A stretch of DNA of 47,525 nucleotides, from positions 1 to 47,525 of the forward strand of contig NZ_JAQPOK010000069.1 in assembly GCF_030068445.1 (NCBI RefSeq), written 5' to 3'. Under the pieces are notes generated by a model that was not told the origin of the DNA, ran no database searches, and worked only from the letters and a program-made list of their open reading frames with translations. The DNA is from Roseofilum halophilum BLCC-M91 (GTDB lineage Bacteria > Cyanobacteriota > Cyanobacteriia > Cyanobacteriales > Desertifilaceae). This document shows, piece after piece, positions 19,462 to 28,936 of the stretch (position 1 is the first letter of the stretch; every line of letters begins with the position of its first letter). The position numbers and the translations under genes were made by a program.

Positions 19462-19534
19462 CCCCATTACCGATTACCCATTACCGATTACCCATTACCG
19501 ATTACCGATTACCCATTACCCATTACCCATTCCC
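19462..19534. repeat. Heptamer tract between rpoB and rpoC2
   Basis: About ten units of ATTACCC/ATTACCG occupy almost the whole spacer and end right at the rpoC2 ATG. The tract is open in the rpoC2 frame and would read [15 protein letters not shown] if translation began upstream. Confidence 0.92.
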
Positions 19535-22500
19535 ATGATCTTCAAAAATCGCGTTATTGATAAAGGCCAACTGAAAAAACTGATTGCTGCTGCCTTTACC
19601 GAATATGGCAGCGCTCGCACCTCCCAAATGGCAGACCGGGTGAAAAACTTAGGCTTTCGCTTTGCCACTCGTGCTGGGATCAGTATCAGTGTGGATGATT
19701 TGCAGATTCCGCCCTCGAAGCAAGAACTCCTCGAAGCTGCCGAAGAACAAATCCGCGAAATTGAATTGCGCTATTCTAAGGGAGAAATTACGGAAGTGGA
19801 ACGCTTCCAACGGGTAATTGATACCTGGAATTCCACCAGTGAAGCCCTCAAAGATGAAGTGGTGCGCTATTTTAAGGCCACAAATCCCCTCAACAGTGTG
19901 TATATGATGGCCTTTTCTGGGGCACGGGGGAATATTTCCCAGGTGCGCCAGTTGGTGGGAATGCGAGGACTGATGGCTGATCCCCAAGGAGAAATTATTT
20001 CCTTGCCCATTAAAACCAATTTCCGGGAAGGGTTAACGGTAACCGAGTATATTATTTCTTCTTACGGAGCTAGAAAGGGTTTGGTAGACACGGCGCTGCG
20101 GACGGCAGATAGTGGGTATTTGACCCGGCGCTTAGTGGATGTGTCCCAGGATGTGATTATTCGCGAACTCGACTGTGGAACGGTGCGGGGGATTACCGTT
20201 GAGGCCATGACGGATGGCGATCGCATCCTGATTCCCCTAGCCCATCGCCTGTTGGGACGTTCGTTGGCTGAAGATGTGGTCTCCGAAACCGGTGAAGTCG
20301 TAGCCCGGCGCAATGATTGGCTCAGTGAAGACCTAGCCCAAATCGTTGCGAAACACACCAAACGAGTGAAAGTGCGATCGCCCCTGACCTGCGAAGCAGC
20401 GCGGAGTGTGTGTCAAGCTTGCTACGGTTGGAGTTTGGCCCACCATGCCCCCGTCGATTTAGGGGAAGCTGTGGGAATTATTGCCGCCCAATCCATTGGC
20501 GAACCAGGGACACAGCTCACCATGAGAACCTTCCATACCGGTGGGGTCTTCTCCGGTGCTGCCCGTGATATCCTTGCTCCTACCGGTGGTAAAATCAACT
20601 ATGGAGACCTGAAGACTCGCACCATTGCCGGTGAAGCAGGCAACGAGATTCAGGTAGAAACTGGAGGGGTACTAGAGCTAATCGTGGATGTGGAAATTCG
20701 GGAGATGGAAACGGAAGATTCCCCCCTTAACCTGTCCGCCCTCGACCAGAAGAAAAAACACAATATCCACAACATTCCCATTAATGCCGGGTCTCGTCTG
20801 TTGGTGGAAGACGGACAAATGATTAAACCCGGAACCATCATCGCCAATACTCCTCCAGCTAGGGCTGCTTCCCGCTCCACGGAAAGAGCAACCAAGGACG
20901 TAAGCACCGATATTGCTGGCGAAGTGCGGTTTGAGGGTATTATTCCCGAAGAAAAACGCGATCGCCAAGGATCGACTACTGTCATTGCTCGGACAGGAGG
21001 CTTAATTTGGGTTTTATCGGGAGATGTCTATAACCTGCCCTCCGATGCCAAACCTGTGGTCAAAAACCAAGATCAAGTCCAATCCATGGATGTGTTGGCC
21101 ATGAGCAACATCACCACCAAACATGGGGGAATTGTGCGGCTCCCCGATGGAGAAGAGGGGCGAGAAGTGGAAATTATCACTGCCCAAGTAGTGTTGGATC
21201 AGGCAACGGTGACGATACAGGAAAAAGGTAGCAAAGAAATTTACCTGATTACCACCCGCGAGTCTGAGCAATTCTCCTTACTCGCCACTCCAGGCAGTAA
21301 GGTCACCTCTGGCCAGGTAGTCGCAGAGTTGATCGATGGCCGCTATCGCACTTCCACGGGAGGAACCATCAAGTATGCGGGCATTGAAACCAAACGGCGC
21401 AGTGGTTCTGGGAAGTATGGCCAAGAGGTGGTCAAGGGGGGAACTCTCTTATGGATTCCGGAAGAATCCCATGAAGTCAACAAGGATATTTCCTTACTGC
21501 TCGTCGAAGATGGCCAATATGTAGAAGCAGGGGATGAAGTGGTGAAAGATATTTACTGCCAGACTTCCGGGATTGTTACCGTGGTGCAGAAAAATGATAT
21601 CTTGCGCGAAATCATCATCAAACCCGGTAAGTTGCATCTAATCACCGACCCGGAAGAGATGCCAGCAGAAGGTATGGTGCGGCCTCCAGAAACCGTGATG
21701 GGGGAAGAAGTGGAGCAGCTCTCGTTTCTAGAAATTGTGCAAACCCCGGAAGGGATGGGAGCCTTGTTGCGGCCGGTGACAGAGTTTACGGTTTCCGATA
21801 ATCCTCCGGGGCCTTCAACCTCCACGGGCGAGAAGGATTTGATCCAGTTGCGTACGACTCAACGGTTGCCCTATAAAGATGGAGAGCGGATTAAATCTGT
21901 GCAAGGGGTGGATTTGGTGCGGACTCATTTGGTCTTGGAGATTAACCCGGATGATTTTGGGGATGCTTCGGGTGAGGTGAAAAGTTCTTTAGAAGGTTTG
22001 GAACTGGTGGCCGATATTGAATTAGTTCAAGATCCAGACCTGTCAGAAACCAATGAAGAGGGCGAAGAAATTGAGGTGATGCGCCTCCAGTTGGTGATCT
22101 TAGAATCTTTACTGATTCGCAGAGAGGGTATTGCCGATCTGACTCAAGGACAAATTCAGACTCGACTGTTGGTCAAAGAAGGGGATGAAGTTAACTGTGG
22201 GGATGTGATTGCCTCGACAGAAATTCTCTGTAATTCCCCTGGAGAAATTGCGGGACTTAGGCAGGACGATGAGCAGGTGAGACGCTTGCTGGTGGTTCGT
22301 CCGAGCGATCGCCTAATGCTGGATCTCGGCGATAAGATCGATCGACTCCAAGTGCAAGAAGGCAATCTTCTCGTGGCCGGTACAGAAGTCGCCCCCGGCA
22401 TTCGGCTGGACGAATCGAGCCAAGTGGAATTGATTGATAGGACGGATAAAACCTTAATCCTGCGTTTGGCCAGGCCCTATCGGGTGTCTCCGGGAGCAGT

Positions 22501-23749
22501 TCTGCACCTAGGAGATGGGGGCTTAGTGCAACGGGGGGATAAGTTGGTGCTACTGGTGTTTGAGCGGGCGAAAACGGGGGATATTATTCAGGGTCTGCCC
22601 CGGATTGAAGAGTTGCTCGAAGCCCGTAAACCCAAGGAAGGCTGTGTTTTGGCCCGTCGTCCTGGGGAGGTGCAAGCGGTGGAAGGGGAAGACGAAGTGC
22701 GATCGATCCGGGTGGTGGAAGTCGATGGCACAATGACGACCTATACCCTATTGCCCGGCCAGAGCTTGATGGTGGTTGAAGGGGAACGGGTAGAAGCGGG
22801 AACCCCGATTTCTGATGGCCAACAAAATCCCCATGAATTGCTGGACATTAAGTTTAGCTGGTTCTTAGAGCAGGGAATGTCCCACTATGAGTCCGCCATG
22901 TCAGCGTTGGCTGAGGTTCAGCAGTTCTTGGTGGATGCGGTGCAAGGGGTGTATCAGTCCCAAGGGATTGATATTGCCGATAAGCATATTGAGGTGATTG
23001 TGCGCCAGATGACTTCTAAAGTGCGCTTGGATGATGGTGGGGATACGACCATGCTTCCGGGTGAGTTGATGGAGTTGTATCAGGTCGAGCAAGTGAATGA
23101 GGCTATGTCTATCACGGGAGGAGCGCCCGCTCGGTATACTCCGGTGTTGTTGGGAATTACCAAGGCTTCTTTGAATACGGATAGCTTTATTAGTGCGGCC
23201 AGTTTCCAGGAAACGACTCGCGTACTGACGGAGGCGGCGATCGAGGGTAAATCAGACTGGTTAAGGGGTCTGAAGGAAAATGTGATTATCGGGCGCTTGA
23301 TTCCAGCCGGAACCGGGTTCAATGCTTATGAGGATGGCTTGAGAGGCCAAATTTCTCCAGATTATGATGGGGGTGGGGATCTCGATGATGAAATTGTGGG
23401 ATCGGGTCTATCTGAGAGCTTCTTGTCTGGCCATGGCTATTCCGGTGCGTCTGAGGATGCCGACTATGGACTGATGTCTGACGATATGCCAGGTAGAGGC
23501 GGCCGCAATTCTCCCTATCCAGTTCTGGATGATTCCAAATCCGATGTGGATGATTTGCAGGATTTGGTGGTCGATGACCGCACAGCCTACCGTTTAGATC
23601 CGAAATCGAGTGCCGATCAGTCTGGCTCGAAACAGCGTAAAACGTCAAAAGGAAAGTCGAAAAAGTCTGAGCAGGTGGTGGATATGGATGTAGACCTGGA
23701 TCGGGAAGATATTATTTACGATGATCCGACTGAAGATGATGAGGATTAG
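19535..23749 (+). CDS. rpoC2: DNA-directed RNA polymerase subunit beta-prime (C-terminal half, cyanobacterial RpoC2)
   Basis: In cyanobacteria the bacterial beta-prime chain is split into gamma (RpoC1) and this RpoC2. The product from ATG 19535 is 1404 residues. The zinc-binding cysteines around [14 protein letters not shown], the trigger-loop region [28 protein letters not shown], the long SI3 insertion (about 330-970) and the C-terminal [20 protein letters not shown] block are present. An acidic and basic low-complexity tail ends it. The frame is open 38 codons further up, but that part is repeat, so I reject it as the start. No rpoC1 lies in this window. Confidence 0.97.
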   Translation: MIFKNRVIDKGQLKKLIAAAFTEYGSARTSQMADRVKNLGFRFATRAGISISVDDLQIPPSKQELLEAAEEQIREIELRYSKGEITEVERFQRVIDTWNSTSEALKDEVVRYFKATNPLNSVYMMAFSGARGNISQVRQLVGMRGLMADPQGEIISLPIKTNFREGLTVTEYIISSYGARKGLVDTALRTADSGYLTRRLVDVSQDVIIRELDCGTVRGITVEAMTDGDRILIPLAHRLLGRSLAEDVVSETGEVVARRNDWLSEDLAQIVAKHTKRVKVRSPLTCEAARSVCQACYGWSLAHHAPVDLGEAVGIIAAQSIGEPGTQLTMRTFHTGGVFSGAARDILAPTGGKINYGDLKTRTIAGEAGNEIQVETGGVLELIVDVEIREMETEDSPLNLSALDQKKKHNIHNIPINAGSRLLVEDGQMIKPGTIIANTPPARAASRSTERATKDVSTDIAGEVRFEGIIPEEKRDRQGSTTVIARTGGLIWVLSGDVYNLPSDAKPVVKNQDQVQSMDVLAMSNITTKHGGIVRLPDGEEGREVEIITAQVVLDQATVTIQEKGSKEIYLITTRESEQFSLLATPGSKVTSGQVVAELIDGRYRTSTGGTIKYAGIETKRRSGSGKYGQEVVKGGTLLWIPEESHEVNKDISLLLVEDGQYVEAGDEVVKDIYCQTSGIVTVVQKNDILREIIIKPGKLHLITDPEEMPAEGMVRPPETVMGEEVEQLSFLEIVQTPEGMGALLRPVTEFTVSDNPPGPSTSTGEKDLIQLRTTQRLPYKDGERIKSVQGVDLVRTHLVLEINPDDFGDASGEVKSSLEGLELVADIELVQDPDLSETNEEGEEIEVMRLQLVILESLLIRREGIADLTQGQIQTRLLVKEGDEVNCGDVIASTEILCNSPGEIAGLRQDDEQVRRLLVVRPSDRLMLDLGDKIDRLQVQEGNLLVAGTEVAPGIRLDESSQVELIDRTDKTLILRLARPYRVSPGAVLHLGDGGLVQRGDKLVLLVFERAKTGDIIQGLPRIEELLEARKPKEGCVLARRPGEVQAVEGEDEVRSIRVVEVDGTMTTYTLLPGQSLMVVEGERVEAGTPISDGQQNPHELLDIKFSWFLEQGMSHYESAMSALAEVQQFLVDAVQGVYQSQGIDIADKHIEVIVRQMTSKVRLDDGGDTTMLPGELMELYQVEQVNEAMSITGGAPARYTPVLLGITKASLNTDSFISAASFQETTRVLTEAAIEGKSDWLRGLKENVIIGRLIPAGTGFNAYEDGLRGQISPDYDGGGDLDDEIVGSGLSESFLSGHGYSGASEDADYGLMSDDMPGRGGRNSPYPVLDDSKSDVDDLQDLVVDDRTAYRLDPKSSADQSGSKQRKTSKGKSKKSEQVVDMDVDLDREDIIYDDPTEDDED

Positions 23750-23767
23750 ACCTTAGATGAGTTCACA

Positions 23768-23787
23768 GGGTGCGTTATGGCGCACCC
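23768..23787 (+). terminator. Hairpin downstream of rpoC2
   Basis: GGGTGCG (23768-23774) pairs with CGCACCC (23781-23787), and a smaller AGGCT/AGCCT stem follows. It separates rpoC2 from the convergent hli gene. There is no long T-run, so it may act in both directions. Confidence 0.55.
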
Positions 23788-23841
23788 TGAACAGGCTAAA
23801 AAGCCTTCCTTTCTGGTAAATGGCGCTTGGCTTAGGCTGTG

Positions 23842-23885
23842 ACCAGTAGTGCGGGCATCTTGCCCGCTTGTTAACTGGATTTGAC
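23842..23885. repeat. Partial copy of the three-hairpin dispersed repeat
   Basis: GCGGGCATCTTGCCCGC with a flanking TGGATTTGACT tail matches the core and right part of the 95-bp element at 33203 and 39213. It ends at the hli stop codon. Confidence 0.65.
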
Positions 23886-24056
23886 TTAGGTTAAGCCTAA
23901 CCAGGTGAGGACTCCTTGTCCGGTAACGTATTCAATGACTAGGGTGATGATGAAGCCGACCATGGCTGCTCGACCGTTGAGACGCTCTGCATAATCGTTA
24001 AATCCGAGTTTGGGTTGGGGGAGTTTGGGGGTTACGTTGGGTTTGAGTTCAGCCAT
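23886..24056 (-). CDS. hli: High-light-inducible protein (one-helix CAB/ELIP/HLIP)
   Basis: A 56-residue gene on the minus strand starts at ATG 24056 and stops at 23886. It contains the chlorophyll-binding helix ERLNGRAAMVGFIITLVIEY (residues 24-43) with the conserved E, N, R, GR and AAMVGF residues of the LHC superfamily. HLIPs bind chlorophyll and carotenoid and protect photosystem assembly under strong light. The N-terminus is proline-rich. It is convergent with rpoC2 and divergent from ald. Repeated TTACA elements lie upstream. Confidence 0.93.
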   Translation of the reverse strand: MAELKPNVTPKLPQPKLGFNDYAERLNGRAAMVGFIITLVIEYVTGQGVLTWLGLT

Positions 24057-24106
24057 AATTTCAGGATCGGAGCGGTTAAAGTTTACAATTCTTCATATTG
24101 TTTCTC

Positions 24107-24127
24107 ATTGTAATGTAAGTCATGTAA
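24107..24127 (-). promoter_or_regulatory. Possible hli promoter with three TTACA repeats (HLR1-like)
   Basis: On the minus strand TTACA occurs three times (24123-24127, 24114-24118, 24109-24113), the last overlapping a TACAAT -10-like hexamer (24107-24112) about 50 bp before hli. HLR1 sites bound by RpaB are two TTACA-containing octamers 10 bp apart; here the spacing is 9 and 5, so the match is imperfect. Confidence 0.35.
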
Positions 24128-24210
24128 TTTGGGTCGTTTCTCTTCGATCTGGGGTAACCGAGAGCAGTTAAGCTGGATCTTGAGGGTTTTTCAGCACGAA
24201 GAGGTGATTG

Positions 24211-25299
24211 ATGGATATCGGAGTTCCTAAAGAACGGAAAGATCAAGAATTTCGGGTGGGACTCACCCCTAGTAGTGTGCGGGTGTTGACTGAACGGGGT
24301 CATCAGGTTTTTGTGGAAACCTCAGCAGGTGAGGGGGCTGGTTTCGTGGATGGAGATTACTTGGATGTGGGTGCGAAGATTGTGCCTTCTCCAGAGCTGG
24401 CCTGGGATCGGGAGTTGGTGGTGAAGGTGAAGGAACCGTTGGCTTCTGAGTATGAGTTTTTGAGTTCTGGGCAGTTATTGTTTACTTATCTGCATTTGGC
24501 GGCCGATCGCCCCTTAACAGAGCGCTTAATTAAATCGGGAACTTTGGCGATCGCCTATGAAACGGTAGAATTACCCGATGGTCGCCTCCCCCTACTCACC
24601 CCCATGAGCGTCATCGCTGGCCGCCTTTCGGTGCAGTTTGGAGCCAGATTCCTAGAGCGACAACAGGGAGGTCGTGGGGTTCTCCTCGGCGGTATTCCAG
24701 GAGTCAGCCCCGGACAAGTGGCGATCTTGGGTGGTGGTGTCGTCGGCACAGAAGCGGCCCGCATTGCCGTAGGGATGGGAGCCAAAGTCCAGATTTTAGA
24801 TATTAATGTGGAGCGTCTAGCAGACTTAGAAACCCTATTTGGATCGAGGGTGGAACTGCTCTATAGTAATTCGGCCCAAATTGAACGGGTCGTTCCCCAG
24901 GCGGATCTGCTTATTGGTGCAGTCTTAGTTCTGGGTCGTCGCGCCCCCCAATTAGTCCCCCGCAATTTAGTCGCCAGGATGAAACCGGGTTCGGTGCTGA
25001 TTGATGTTTCCGTTGACCAAGGGGGATGTATGGAAACCCTGCACCCCACTTCCCACACCCAACCGGTGTATGTAGAGGAAGGGGTTGTCCATTATGGTGT
25101 ACCCAATATGCCAGGAGCAGTGCCTTGGACAGCAACCCAAGCCTTAAATAATGCCACCCTTCCCTATGTGTTGCAACTTGCCCATGCGGGAGTCGGCGCT
25201 CTGAAGCAAAACCCTGCTTTGGCCAAAGGGGTGAATGTGAAGGATCATCATATTGTCCATCCAGCCATTCACGACTGTTTTCCAGAGTTAGTCAATTAA
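24211..25299 (+). CDS. ald: Alanine dehydrogenase
   Basis: The 362-residue NAD-dependent enzyme interconverts alanine and pyruvate plus ammonia. The N-terminal substrate part is intact (GVPKERKDQEFRVGLTP, VKVKEP, LFTYLHLA), and the NAD motif VAILGGGVVGTEAARIA and the VDQGGCMET and GVPNMPGAVPWTAT blocks follow. GAGGTG at 24201-24206 favours the ATG at 24211 over the adjacent TTG. It is divergent from hli and ends in a repeat and a terminator that reach into the convergent acpH-like gene. Confidence 0.95.
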   Translation: MDIGVPKERKDQEFRVGLTPSSVRVLTERGHQVFVETSAGEGAGFVDGDYLDVGAKIVPSPELAWDRELVVKVKEPLASEYEFLSSGQLLFTYLHLAADRPLTERLIKSGTLAIAYETVELPDGRLPLLTPMSVIAGRLSVQFGARFLERQQGGRGVLLGGIPGVSPGQVAILGGGVVGTEAARIAVGMGAKVQILDINVERLADLETLFGSRVELLYSNSAQIERVVPQADLLIGAVLVLGRRAPQLVPRNLVARMKPGSVLIDVSVDQGGCMETLHPTSHTQPVYVEEGVVHYGVPNMPGAVPWTATQALNNATLPYVLQLAHAGVGALKQNPALAKGVNVKDHHIVHPAIHDCFPELVN

Positions 25300-25337
25300 G
25301 GGAATAGGGGATAGGGGATAGGGAATAGGGAATAGGA
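25300..25337. repeat. GGGAATA/GGGGATA tandem repeat after ald
   Basis: About five heptamer-like units begin at the base after the ald stop codon. Confidence 0.88.
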
Positions 25338-25358
25338 AAAACCCTATTTTCCCCTCTA

Positions 25359-25991
25359 TCAACAGGGAGTATCTGTTCCAGAACTCCCGTCAGCAACGGG
25401 AGTTCTCGTTTTTTCTATCTCCACATAGTCAACTAACTGGGGAAAAAACTCACAAAAATCCGATTCTAGACCTTCATAGTTAGCGCGAATCACTCGATCG
25501 GCTGTGGATAAGTTGTTTTGGCGTTTTAAGCGATTGGCTACACGGGTATACGTGAGTTTGAGTCCCTCTAAGGTTTGACATGACCCTAACCAATTTTGAT
25601 CGACCATCCTCGGTAAACTCTGTTTCAATCTCAGGGGTAAACGGTGTTGGTTGGTTTGTAGAAGGCGATAAATTTCGGCAATAAAACTTTCTAAGGGTTG
25701 CAGAGAAAAATTGTGCCAATGATTCGCTAAAAAATGATCGTAGGCAATATCAATGATAATTCCTGAAAGGCGCTGGTAGGGTTTCCCCAACCGCCGCCGA
25801 CTTTGTAGGGGAATGGGGTGAGTATCCGTAAACTTGTCAACGGCGCGGTGTAAGGCTAGTCCTTGGACTAGGGTGGAACTATAATGATGTTGTGCCTCAG
25901 ATAAGGGGCCTTTTACAAAGTCACCGAGTAGGTTACCGAGCTGAAATTCGCTATCCTCTCCTGCTAAGAGAAGATGGGCCAAGTAGTTCAT
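25359..25991 (-). CDS. Acyl carrier protein phosphodiesterase family (AcpH-like, DUF479)
   Basis: The 210-residue protein begins MNYLAHLLLAG and has GNLLGDFVKG, ALHRAVDKFTD and IIIDIAYDHFLANHW, the His/Asp-rich HD-like pattern of the AcpH/DUF479 family. AcpH removes the phosphopantetheine arm from acyl carrier protein. The last 15 or so residues (TRTPVADGSSGTDTPC) are encoded by the inverted repeat that looks like the ald terminator. The small gene upstream ends 8 bp before the start, so the two form an operon. Confidence 0.85.
   Translation of the reverse strand: MNYLAHLLLAGEDSEFQLGNLLGDFVKGPLSEAQHHYSSTLVQGLALHRAVDKFTDTHPIPLQSRRRLGKPYQRLSGIIIDIAYDHFLANHWHNFSLQPLESFIAEIYRLLQTNQHRLPLRLKQSLPRMVDQNWLGSCQTLEGLKLTYTRVANRLKRQNNLSTADRVIRANYEGLESDFCEFFPQLVDYVEIEKTRTPVADGSSGTDTPC
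25381..25414 (+). terminator. Intrinsic terminator of ald, inside the acpH-like C-terminus
   Basis: GAACTCCCGT (25381-25390) pairs with ACGGGAGTTC (25396-25405) and is followed by TCGTTTTTT. This is a classical rho-independent terminator on the plus strand; it overlaps the 3' end of the opposite gene. Confidence 0.8.
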
Positions 25992-25999
25992 GGGAAGGT

Positions 26000-26215
26000 T
26001 TAGAGGATGGCGGAAATTTCATTGATTGTCTGGATGCGGCCTTTGTAGACGGCGTGCAGGAGGCGATCGACGGCAGCTCGTTCTTCTTCAACGAGGGAAT
26101 CTTCGAGGACAGCAGCTAAGAGACCATAACAGTCCGCTTGGGTTAGGGTGCGGGTCGTGCTGGCTTGGGCAAAGAGTTCGGGTATGGCAAAGGGGAGTAG
26201 GCGTAGTTGAATCAT
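26000..26215 (-). CDS. Small conserved cyanobacterial protein of unknown function
   Basis: The 71-residue product has LTQADCYGLLAAVLEDSLVEEERAAVDRLLHAV, an amphipathic helical pattern I associate with a short hypothetical family common in cyanobacteria. It has no membrane segment or signal peptide. It starts at ATG 26215 and is followed after 8 bp by the AcpH-like gene, so the two are cotranscribed. I do not assign a function. Confidence 0.65.
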   Translation of the reverse strand: MIQLRLLPFAIPELFAQASTTRTLTQADCYGLLAAVLEDSLVEEERAAVDRLLHAVYKGRIQTINEISAIL

Positions 26216-26232
26216 AATTTTCGATTAAAACT

Positions 26233-26250
26233 CATACTATTTTTAGTATG
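26233..26250 (-). terminator. CATACT/AGTATG hairpin between the MCP gene and the small gene
   Basis: CATACT (26233-26238) pairs with AGTATG (26245-26250). On the minus strand it follows the MCP gene and is followed by AGTTTT, so it is a weak terminator candidate. It could equally be an operator of the small gene 18 bp away. Confidence 0.35.
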
Positions 26251-26353
26251 AACGAAAATCTAGGCCATGAGGGTGATGACTATCGAGAAAGGGTGTGATG
26301 TTCATCAAGATTTGAGTTGATGTAGATCACTACAATAGGAGTTCTCAATCGTC

Positions 26354-27805
26354 CTAAATAATGCTTTTCAGGCTTAAAGAGGCTTCGTTGAGTTTTTGTG
26401 TGCCGATGCGGGTTTGGGAAATACTGGTGGCGGTTTCTTTGGCTCCTTGGTTAATGGCATTCATGGCTTCTACGACTTGTTGAATGGCGATCGCCTGTTG
26501 TTTAATGTTTAAGGAAATTTGCTGGTTGTTCAACACCACATCATTAATGGCTTCGGCGACTCCACTAAAGGCTTGGGCCGTTTTTTGGGCAATATCCACC
26601 CCAGTGGTGACCGTTTTTGTACCTTCTTCCGTCACCATCACGGTTGAATTAATTGAGCCTTGAATATCCATTACTAAGGCATTAATTTTATCGGCTGATT
26701 TGCGACTTTGATCGGCTAATTTACGGATCTCACTGGCGACGACCGCGAAGCCTTTGCCATGCTCCCCAGCCCGTACTGCTTCGACCGCAGCATTTAAGGC
26801 TAACATATTAGTCTGATTGGCTAAATCACTGACTAAGGCGGAAATATTACCAATTTGTCCCGTTTGTTCGCTGAGTAAAACAATTTGCTGGGCGATCGCA
26901 CTCACTTTTTCCCGTAAATCTTCCATCCCTTGTAGGGTATTATCAACCGCCTGACTGCCTCCTTGGGCTAATTCCAACGCTTGTTGAGCAGCCGAGACCG
27001 ATGCTTCCGCTTGTTCGGAAACCTGGCGGGAAGAGGCCCCTAATTCATCCATGGTTGTTGTCGTTTCATTGACTGAAGAGGCTTGTTGAGTGGCAGTCCG
27101 TTCTTGCTGTTCCACCGTAGCCGCAATTTCTGAGGAAGAGGAGGCAATTTCTTCTGTAGATTGATTAATGATTTTCGCTAATCCTCCGGAAATCCACAAA
27201 GCGAAAGACACCGCTACTACAATTAAACATGCCGTTCCTAAAGAAATCACCCCAATTAATGTATTCAAGGAATTTCTAACCTTTTGGGTTTCTGATTCTA
27301 GAAAAGATTCTTCAATTGACGAAAATTGCTTTGCCAATTCATCAAAAATCGTTACAAACTCTGTTCCTGCACCAGAATTAAACAGAGCGATCGCTTCATT
27401 TCTTTTCCCTTGAGCGATTAAACGATGCACCTGATCTGAAAATTCTTTATATTGATTTTTCAGGCCAACCATTTCATTCAAACGATTCTCTTGTTCTGGA
27501 TCTTCTACCAAGCTTTTTAGATCGATGGAAACTGTCTCAAACTGCCGCGAATACTCTTCATATTCTTGCAAAAATTGTGGATTTTGAACCGCTAAATAGC
27601 CTCGACTGCTGCGAATCATGCCCTGGCCATTCAAGCTTAAACTATCAATGTCTATAATGATATCTTGTACTCTCTCGACCGTCTTAAAGGTGGCAAAAAC
27701 TTCTTGTGCAGTGACATAAACCCATCCGGACACCACAGCCGTAAAGGTAATGGGAATGGCATAGCCTAATATTAATCGTCCTCTCAACTTCAAATTGGAC
27801 AACAT
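26354..27805 (-). CDS. Methyl-accepting chemotaxis protein
   Basis: The 483-residue receptor has a membrane segment at about 11-32, a helical periplasmic sensor of about 150 residues (4HB-like), a second membrane segment at about 183-205 and a long cytoplasmic signalling coiled coil. The hairpin tip contains NQTNMLALNAAVEAVRAGEH and GFAVVASEIRKLADQS. Only a very short, poorly conserved stretch stands where a HAMP domain would be. The usual AIEAARAGE is AVEAVRAGE here. It is last in a cheR / double-CheW / MCP cluster. Confidence 0.92.
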   Translation of the reverse strand: MLSNLKLRGRLILGYAIPITFTAVVSGWVYVTAQEVFATFKTVERVQDIIIDIDSLSLNGQGMIRSSRGYLAVQNPQFLQEYEEYSRQFETVSIDLKSLVEDPEQENRLNEMVGLKNQYKEFSDQVHRLIAQGKRNEAIALFNSGAGTEFVTIFDELAKQFSSIEESFLESETQKVRNSLNTLIGVISLGTACLIVVAVSFALWISGGLAKIINQSTEEIASSSSEIAATVEQQERTATQQASSVNETTTTMDELGASSRQVSEQAEASVSAAQQALELAQGGSQAVDNTLQGMEDLREKVSAIAQQIVLLSEQTGQIGNISALVSDLANQTNMLALNAAVEAVRAGEHGKGFAVVASEIRKLADQSRKSADKINALVMDIQGSINSTVMVTEEGTKTVTTGVDIAQKTAQAFSGVAEAINDVVLNNQQISLNIKQQAIAIQQVVEAMNAINQGAKETATSISQTRIGTQKLNEASLSLKSII

Positions 27806-27830
27806 CTATCTTTCCTCCTCAACAATAAAA

Positions 27831-28919
27831 CTAATTTTCTTCATTAACTTTTAAGTCTGATTGATGCAAAACTTTTTTCAAATCGAGAAGACCTAGCATT
27901 TTTTCTTGGTATGCGACTGTTCCCCGGAGATATTCTTCATCAACCACATGGACTGCTGTGGGAATGGGTTTAATTTGCGATTTGGAGAGGTAGATAACAT
28001 CAAAAACTTCATCCACTACGACACCCACCACCAAATCTTCAGTAGAAATGACTACGGCTCGCAACGGAACCCGATCGTTCTTCACATTTAAAATAGAGCC
28101 AATATTGACTAAGGTAACGATTTCTCCCCTCAAATTAATATTGCCCACAATGTGGTTTGGACAGCAAGGGATGGGCGTGACTCGTTCAATGGGCGTAAAT
28201 TCGCGCACCAGTTCTAAATCTATACCAAAATATTCACCATTTAAACCAATTACAGCAATGGGCATTAAGCCTTTGAGGTCTTCATGGGCGAGAGAGTCTC
28301 TTAAGTTTTTCGCCCTGGAACGAAATATTTCTCGCTCTTTTTCACTGGTATGGGGACAAAATAACGGGCGACCGAGGGTATGGGGCTGATCGTTTTCAGA
28401 GGGTTCCTCTTCTTCCAAGATCCCCTCTATATCCGTAAGTTCTTCGGTTTCTACGGGTTCGATCAGAGTCTGAGCCTTCAAAATCATGATAATGTGTTGA
28501 TCGACTTGTACCAGTCCCCTCAGACAAGAATGCATAGATTGAGAAAGAAAGGATTTCCCTAGGGCTTTCCCCAGGGTACGTTTTAACCGTCTCTGGGAAA
28601 GCTTAGTGGAGATCTGTGATTCTTCAATCATTTCTACTTCATGGACTTCATTGACAATGAGGCCCATTTTGATGTCTTCAGAGTGCAAGACAATGACACT
28701 ATCACTGATTTGGTATTCTTGAGCTGCATATCCGAGTCTACATTCGAGATCGATCACGGGAATGATGTTGCCTCTGAGATTAAGAACTCCGGCAAACTCT
28801 CGTGCCATTTCCGTAACTGGGGTTAACTCCGGTAAAAAGAAAATTTCTTCTACACACAGAGCATCTATCCCGTAGCGCGAACCGTTCAGGCTAAATGTAA
28901 TAAACGGTTGTTTTTCCAT
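27831..28919 (-). CDS. Tandem CheW-domain protein
   Basis: The product (about 362 residues from ATG 28919; an in-frame GTG lies at 28925) carries two CheW domains. The first (about 5-140) has GVLNLRGNIIPVIDL and the second (about 220-350) has GNINLRGEIVTLVNI, joined by an acidic linker. CheW couples receptors to the CheA kinase. Two copies in one chain could bridge receptors or array elements. It lies 11-17 bp after cheR and 25 bp before the MCP gene, so all three are one operon. No cheA is present. Confidence 0.9.
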   Translation of the reverse strand: MEKQPFITFSLNGSRYGIDALCVEEIFFLPELTPVTEMAREFAGVLNLRGNIIPVIDLECRLGYAAQEYQISDSVIVLHSEDIKMGLIVNEVHEVEMIEESQISTKLSQRRLKRTLGKALGKSFLSQSMHSCLRGLVQVDQHIIMILKAQTLIEPVETEELTDIEGILEEEEPSENDQPHTLGRPLFCPHTSEKEREIFRSRAKNLRDSLAHEDLKGLMPIAVIGLNGEYFGIDLELVREFTPIERVTPIPCCPNHIVGNINLRGEIVTLVNIGSILNVKNDRVPLRAVVISTEDLVVGVVVDEVFDVIYLSKSQIKPIPTAVHVVDEEYLRGTVAYQEKMLGLLDLKKVLHQSDLKVNEEN

Positions 28920-28936
28920 AATCACGATTGGGAATT

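Noticed and set aside
19462-19534. Short regularly spaced repeats suggesting CRISPR
   Set aside because: Units are 7-bp tandem copies without unique spacers; no cas genes are present.
19421-19534. Upstream GTG/ATG extension of rpoC2 by 38 codons
   Set aside because: The extension is repeat-encoded and unlike RpoC2 N-termini, which begin [10 protein letters not shown] at 19535.
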